Shown here piece after piece: positions 61,490-64,000 of a stretch of DNA of 64,000 bases. Source of the stretch: Tepidicaulis marinus (GTDB taxonomy: Bacteria > Pseudomonadota > Alphaproteobacteria > Parvibaculales > Parvibaculaceae); assembly GCF_000739695.1 (NCBI RefSeq), contig NZ_BBIO01000002.1:124001-188000 (forward strand), written 5' to 3'. The position numbers and the translations under genes were made by a program. Numbering within the stretch: position 1 is the first letter of the stretch; each line of letters begins with the position of its first letter. The notes under the pieces were generated by a model. That model was not told the origin of the DNA, searched no databases, and saw only the letters and a program-made list of their open reading frames with translations.

Positions 61490-62311
61490 ATGAGCGAAGC
61501 TGCAAAGGCGCCCGAAACGGCGATGCCGGTTCTGCTGCGCGAGGATAAAGGCGCCATCGCCACCTTGACCCTCAACCGCCCGAAAGCCCGCAACAGTCTT
61601 TCCGAGGAACTGATGCAGGCTTTGCTCGGCGAGGTGGAAAAGATCGGCGCCGACCCGGATCTCAAGGTTATTGTCCTGAAAGCCAATGGGCCGGGCTTTT
61701 GCGCCGGACACGATTTAAAAGAGCTGACCGCCGCCCGCGGAGAGGCCGACAAAGGCCGGGCCTATTACACCCACATCATGAAGCTCTGCAGCCGAATGAT
61801 GCAGGCCATCGTGCAATGCCCGAAGCCGGTCATTGCCCAGGTGCATGGCATTGCAACGGCGGCAGGCTGCCAGCTCGTTGCCTCCTGCGATCTTGCCGTT
61901 GCCGCCGATGAAGCGAAGTTCGCGACACCCGGCGTCAATATCGGCCTTTTCTGCTCGACGCCCATGGTCGCCCTTTCGCGCAATGTGACCCGCAAACACG
62001 CGATGGAAATGCTGCTTCTGGGCGAAATGATCGACGCGGCGCGCGCCGCCGAATTCGGTCTCGTGAACCGCGCCGTCTCAGCAGACACGCTGGAAGCGGA
62101 AGTGGAAAAAATGGCCGCCACCATTGCCGCCAAATCGCGCCTCACGGTCGAGATCGGCAAGACCGCGTTTTACGAACAGCTCGAAAAACGCCTCGGCGAT
62201 GCCTATGACTATGCAAGCGACGTGATGGTGCACAACATGCTCGCGCACGATGCGCAAGAAGGCATCGGCGCCTTCATCGAAAAACGCGATCCCGTTTGGG
62301 AAAACAGATAA
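61490..62311 (+). CDS. Crotonase-superfamily protein, ECHDC3-like
   Basis: A 273-residue crotonase-fold protein. The oxyanion-hole segment GFCAGHDLKEL is conserved. At the two positions where enoyl-CoA hydratases carry catalytic glutamates there are other residues: CQLVASCDLA has Q instead of E, and TPGVNIGLFCSTP has G instead of E. CQLVASCD and GLFCSTP are the pattern of the ECHDC3 group, which lacks proven hydratase activity. Start 61490 follows AGGGAG; upstream in-frame starts at 61373 and 61460 are less likely. Confidence 0.83.
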   Translation: MSEAAKAPETAMPVLLREDKGAIATLTLNRPKARNSLSEELMQALLGEVEKIGADPDLKVIVLKANGPGFCAGHDLKELTAARGEADKGRAYYTHIMKLCSRMMQAIVQCPKPVIAQVHGIATAAGCQLVASCDLAVAADEAKFATPGVNIGLFCSTPMVALSRNVTRKHAMEMLLLGEMIDAARAAEFGLVNRAVSADTLEAEVEKMAATIAAKSRLTVEIGKTAFYEQLEKRLGDAYDYASDVMVHNMLAHDAQEGIGAFIEKRDPVWENR

Positions 62312-62356
62312 GCACCGGAAACGACAACCGCCTTAAAAAACACGCGAGCCGCCCCC

Positions 62357-62839
62357 ATGTCTCAGACCACGTATACGAGCGATTATCTCGCCGGGATTTT
62401 GAAATCCGCAAAGACCATCGCCATGGTCGGCGCCTCGCCGAAATCCATCCGCCCGAGCTATATCGTGATGAAATACCTTCAAAAGAAAGGCTACCGCGTC
62501 ATCCCGGTCAATCCGGGCGTGGCGGGCCAGGAAATCCTGGGCGAGAAAGTCTATGCCTCGCTGAGCGACATTCCCGAGAAGGTGGACATGGTCGATATTT
62601 TCCGCTCGAGTGAGGCGGCCGGTCCTATCGTCGATGAAGCGATCGCCATCGGCGCGGCGTCCGTCTGGATGCAGATCGGCGTCATCAATCCTGAGGCCGC
62701 AGCAAAAGCGGAAGCGGCCGGTCTTAAAACCGTGATGGACCGGTGCCCGAAAATCGAATATTCCCGCCTCTCAGGCGAGGCCGGTTGGATGGGCATCAAT
62801 TCCAACCTGGTGAGTACACGCAGACAGCACCTGCTTTAA
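62357..62839 (+). CDS. CoA-binding domain protein (YccU family)
   Basis: A 160-residue protein made of one CoA-binding Rossmann domain: [35 protein letters not shown], seen in parts, and [20 protein letters not shown], with the conserved MDRCPKIEY near the end. The family relates to the N-terminal domain of acyl-CoA synthetases but lacks a catalytic part. It lies 45 bases after the crotonase gene and 51 bases before metY, so may share a transcript with them. Confidence 0.87.
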   Translation: MSQTTYTSDYLAGILKSAKTIAMVGASPKSIRPSYIVMKYLQKKGYRVIPVNPGVAGQEILGEKVYASLSDIPEKVDMVDIFRSSEAAGPIVDEAIAIGAASVWMQIGVINPEAAAKAEAAGLKTVMDRCPKIEYSRLSGEAGWMGINSNLVSTRRQHLL

Positions 62840-62853
62840 ATCAACGTCCATAA

Positions 62854-62868
62854 GCGCGGCATCCGCGC
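62854..62868. other. Short hairpin between the CoA-binding gene and metY
   Basis: GCGCGG and CCGCGC form a perfect six-pair stem with a three-base loop. A TATAAT-like sequence at 62873-62878 lies 13 bases before the metY start. The gap is too short and unlike in sequence for a SAM-II riboswitch. Confidence 0.35.
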
Positions 62869-62890
62869 GATCTATAATGGGGAACCTTCC

Positions 62891-64000
62891 ATGCCGGAAT
62901 ACAGTTTCGACACGCTTTCCATTCATGCCGGCGCCAAGCCGGACCCGGCCACCGGCGCGCGCACCACGCCGATCTATCAGACGACGTCCTTCGTCTTCGA
63001 CGATGTGGACCATGCCGCAAGCCTCTTCAACCTGCAGCAATTCGGCAATATCTACACCCGCATCACAAACCCGACGACGGCGGTTCTGGAAGAACGCGTG
63101 GCGGCGCTGGAAGGCGGCGCGGCAGGCCTTGCCACGGCGTCGGGCCACGGCGCGCAGCTTCTCATCTTCCACACCCTGCTGCAGCCCGGCGATCACTTCG
63201 TTGCCTGCAAAAAACTTTATGGCGGCTCGATCACACAGTTCAGCCAGTCCTTCCAGAAATTTGACTGGCATGTGGACTGGGCCGAAACACCGGATGCCGC
63301 GGGCATCAAAGCCGCGATCACGCCGAAGACGAAAGCCGTCTTCATCGAAAGCCTCGCCAATCCGGGCGGCGTCATCATGGATATCGAGGCGATCGCCAAG
63401 GTCGCCCATGAGGCGGGCGTGCCGCTTATCGTCGATAACACGCTGGCCTCGCCCTATCTCTGCCAACCGATCAAGCACGGCGCGGACATCGTCGTTCATT
63501 CGGCAACGAAATTCCTCGGCGGCCATGGCAATTCGATGGGCGGCATCATTGTCGATGCGGGCACGTTCGACTGGTCGGCCAGCGACAAATATCCGAGCCT
63601 CTCGCAGCCCAACGAGGCCTATCACGGCATGAAGCTGCATGAGACCTTCGGCAATATCGCCTTCGCCATTACCTGCCGGGTGATCGGCCTGCGCGATCTG
63701 GGCCCTGCCATCTCGCCCTTCAATTCCTTCATGCTGATCACCGGCATCGAAACCCTGCCGCTGCGCATGCAGCGCCATTCGGAAAACGCGCTGAAAGTCG
63801 CCGAGTTTCTGGAAAGCCACAAGGAAGTGAGCTGGGTGTCTTATGCGGGCCTGAAGAACAGCCCTTATTACGATGCCCATCGGAAATACTGTCCGAAAGG
63901 CGCCGGCGCGGTGTTCACCTTCGGCGTGAAAGGCGGTTATGAAGCCGGCGTCAAACTCGTCAACGGCATCGAGCTCTTCAGCCACCTTGCCAATGTCGGC
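62891..64000 (+). CDS. metY: O-acetylhomoserine sulfhydrylase-type enzyme, 3' truncated by window edge
   Basis: The frame stays open from ATG 62891 to the right edge (370 codons seen). This is a Cys/Met-metabolism PLP enzyme: FDTLSIHAGAKPDPATGARTTPIYQTTSF at the start (in parts), YTRITNPTT, the PLP lysine in VVHSATKFLGGHGNSMGG, and IESLANPGGVIMDIEAIA. The longer SDKYPSLSQPNEAYHGM insertion separates O-acetylhomoserine aminocarboxypropyltransferase from MetB/MetC. It would make homocysteine from O-acetylhomoserine and sulfide. Confidence 0.92.
   Translation, partial: MPEYSFDTLSIHAGAKPDPATGARTTPIYQTTSFVFDDVDHAASLFNLQQFGNIYTRITNPTTAVLEERVAALEGGAAGLATASGHGAQLLIFHTLLQPGDHFVACKKLYGGSITQFSQSFQKFDWHVDWAETPDAAGIKAAITPKTKAVFIESLANPGGVIMDIEAIAKVAHEAGVPLIVDNTLASPYLCQPIKHGADIVVHSATKFLGGHGNSMGGIIVDAGTFDWSASDKYPSLSQPNEAYHGMKLHETFGNIAFAITCRVIGLRDLGPAISPFNSFMLITGIETLPLRMQRHSENALKVAEFLESHKEVSWVSYAGLKNSPYYDAHRKYCPKGAGAVFTFGVKGGYEAGVKLVNGIELFSHLANVG

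Noticed and set aside
62840-62890. Possible SAM-II riboswitch before metY
   Set aside because: Only about 50 bases are available and they lack the SAM-II pseudoknot sequences; just a small GC hairpin is seen.
1-64000. CRISPR array, insertion sequence, prophage or integrative element
   Set aside because: No regular direct-repeat array, transposase, integrase or attachment-site duplication at the three tRNA genes was found.

Overview
The window looks like chromosomal core DNA of a GC-rich alphaproteobacterium. Evidence: a complete AapJQMP general amino-acid ABC transporter, an NDUFS4-like complex I accessory subunit, the conserved order aminotransferase-hom-glpX-recJ, class I PHA synthase, Sel1-type exported proteins and the rplM-rpsI pair. 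A relative of Parvibaculum (Parvibaculales/Rhizobiales side) is plausible but is inference. I see no phage, integrase, transposase, plasmid or CRISPR genes. Both edges cut genes: the 3' part of cysK at the left and the 5' part of metY at the right.

Layout. 1-11.5 kb: cysK end, sseA and a GNAT protein; aapJQMP on the minus strand; a cystathionine beta-lyase running straight into modABC; a stand-alone biotinyl carrier; and a sugar-lactone-oxidase-like flavoprotein. 11.6-20 kb: DUF1329 exported protein with a clear terminator, Sel1 protein, membrane zinc-ribbon protein, SulP transporter, CorA, two tRNAs (Arg-TCT, Pro-TGG), complex I accessory subunit, a thioesterase and a two-domain cold-shock protein. 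20.4-28.1 kb: one tightly packed operon for an Mrp/Mnh cation/proton antiporter. Its order E-F-G-(MrpA C-terminal part)-B-C-D matches the antiporter module of archaeal Mbh hydrogenases, followed by two more NuoL/M/N-type subunits and a small unknown membrane protein. 28.1-37.5 kb: a molybdenum hydroxylase cluster (coxG, S, L, M, MoxR, VWA, split XdhC, MoeA/MocA-like fusion) whose CoxL has the form II motif. Its Mo demand fits modABC in the same window. Two paired palindromic repeats sit beside these genes.

37.6-46.5 kb: GH13 alpha-glucosidase; a protein with complete halohydrin dehalogenase signatures followed by a VOC protein; a sirtuin; a glyoxalase-like protein; a His/Tyr-rich exported protein; cytochrome b561 and YceI; a half-size GDT1/UPF0016 transporter behind a yybP-ykoY manganese riboswitch; two tandem PAS_5 proteins; and tRNA-Glu(TTC). 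46.5-64 kb: recJ, glpX, hom, aminotransferase; an OmpA lipoprotein; phaC; an EamA transporter; argC; an HBM-type chemoreceptor; rpsI-rplM; a thioesterase; an ECHDC3-like crotonase; a CoA-binding protein; and metY.

Most notable: the halohydrin dehalogenase candidate, the Mbh-like antiporter module without a hydrogenase, the Mn riboswitch with its half-size transporter, an AT-rich island inside an otherwise GC-rich xdhC-like gene, and the dispersed palindromic repeat.
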